Assembly: GCF_003143855.1 (NCBI RefSeq)
Contig: NZ_QFRK01000005.1
Location: 1 to 48,895, forward strand
Length of the DNA stretch: 48,895 nucleotides
Direction: 5' to 3'
DNA from: Streptomyces sp. NWU339
Lineage (GTDB): Bacteria > Actinomycetota > Actinomycetes > Streptomycetales > Streptomycetaceae
Made by a program: the position numbers and the translations under genes. The notes under the pieces were generated by a model. It was not told the DNA's origin, made no database searches, and worked only from the letters and a program-made list of their open reading frames with translations. This document shows, piece by piece, positions 48,500-48,895 of this stretch (positions are counted from its first letter, which is position 1; each line of letters opens with the position of its first letter).

Positions 48500-48895
48500 G
48501 TGCTGATCGCTCAGCGTCCCTCGTTGACCGAAGAGGTCGTCGACGAGTTCCGCTCCCGGTTCGTGATCGAGCCGCTGGAGCCGGGCTTCGGCTACACCCT
48601 CGGCAACTCCCTGCGCCGCACCCTCCTCTCCTCGATCCCCGGTGCCGCCGTCACCAGCATCCGCATCGACGGCGTCCTGCACGAGTTCACCACCGTGCCG
48701 GGCGTCAAGGAGGACGTCACCGACCTGATCCTCAACATCAAGCAGCTGGTCGTGTCCTCCGAGCACGACGAGCCCGTGGTGATGTACCTGCGCAAGCAGG
48801 GCCCGGGCCAGGTCACCGCCGCCGACATCGCGCCCCCGGCCGGTGTCGAGGTGCACAACCCCGACCTCGTCCTCGCCACGCTCAACGGCAAGGGC
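48500..48895 (+). CDS. rpoA: RNA polymerase alpha subunit, 5' part (runs off the window)
   Basis: GTG 48500 with GGAGG 9 bp upstream; 132 codons are visible. [40 protein letters not shown] and [20 protein letters not shown] match the RpoA N-terminal (dimerisation and beta/beta' contact) domain of Streptomyces with essentially no divergence; the frame is open to the edge (LATLNGKG). The subunit nucleates core RNA polymerase assembly. Normally rpoA follows rpsD and precedes rplQ in the alpha operon. Here the neighbour is a decayed IS6 and plasmid genes. One residue (Gln in GPGQVTAAD) differs from the Leu I recall in typical Streptomyces RpoA. Confidence 0.9.
   Translation, partial: MLIAQRPSLTEEVVDEFRSRFVIEPLEPGFGYTLGNSLRRTLLSSIPGAAVTSIRIDGVLHEFTTVPGVKEDVTDLILNIKQLVVSSEHDEPVVMYLRKQGPGQVTAADIAPPAGVEVHNPDLVLATLNGKG

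Noticed and set aside
1..48895. tRNA or rRNA genes
   Set aside because: I looked for T-arm and acceptor patterns in the gene-free stretches and found none; small structured regions did not fold as cloverleaves.

Overview
The window reads as a high-GC actinomycete, almost certainly a Streptomyces. Nearly every gene has a GC-rich third codon position, GTG starts are common, most intergenic hairpins are GC-rich, and the families present are typical of Streptomyces (TAT-exported GH10-like hydrolase, TAP-type secreted peptidase, DUF6584-like and RNase-PIN remnants, RpoA).

Positions 1-6480 carry a secreted glycoside hydrolase-like protein and, on the same strand, a five-gene iron/siderophore operon: FecCD permease, ATPase, lipoprotein receptor, a thioredoxin-like ferredoxin and an FhuF-type iron reductase. 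A possible DmdR/IdeR box lies upstream. A VOC protein and a nucleotidyltransferase-fold protein follow.

Positions 8064-16174 form an aromatic O-demethylation island. A VanA-type Rieske oxygenase, VanB-type reductase, 73-aa CxC protein, aromatic-acid MFS transporter and two IclR regulators are on the minus strand. Divergent from them is a second VanB-like reductase followed by a CYP199A-like P450. The arrangement suggests that the P450 demethylates para-methoxybenzoates and VanAB demethylates vanillate.

Positions 16318-19912 carry a secreted TAP-like peptidase, a GNAT acetyltransferase and a secreted esterase. From about 19.9 to 28.9 kb lies a turnover zone. It holds a TPR-like membrane protein, gene remnants (PIN, NIPSNAP, ATP-binding regulator, esterase tail), a 1514-aa Rhs polymorphic toxin with a C-terminal AHH nuclease, its Imm11-like immunity protein and a DUF6584-like protein. 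A GH16 hydrolase is truncated at its 5' end by an IS200/IS605 element. That element has an intact TnpB and a tnpA frameshifted by a small palindromic repeat.

From about 32.1 kb the content becomes plasmid-like. There is an AEP prim-pol and SF3 helicase pair (as in RepPP-type actinomycete elements) beside a roughly 575-bp iteron-rich putative origin. Scrambled IS3, IS6 and integrase remnants, a beheaded CDF transporter and a deazaflavin-type nitroreductase follow. A parA/partner operon is bracketed by two four-site GGGACAC arrays with identical 12-12-8 spacing. Next come a small HTH protein, a highly structured non-coding kilobase and a large zinc-finger/HTH plasmid protein. That protein's downstream partner is cut by a decayed IS6 element. 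No intact integrase, transfer gene or tRNA attachment site was seen.

The window ends inside an rpoA gene (RNA polymerase alpha) that is not preceded by rpsD. It sits just downstream of the decayed IS6 copy, which suggests a second, relocated rpoA.
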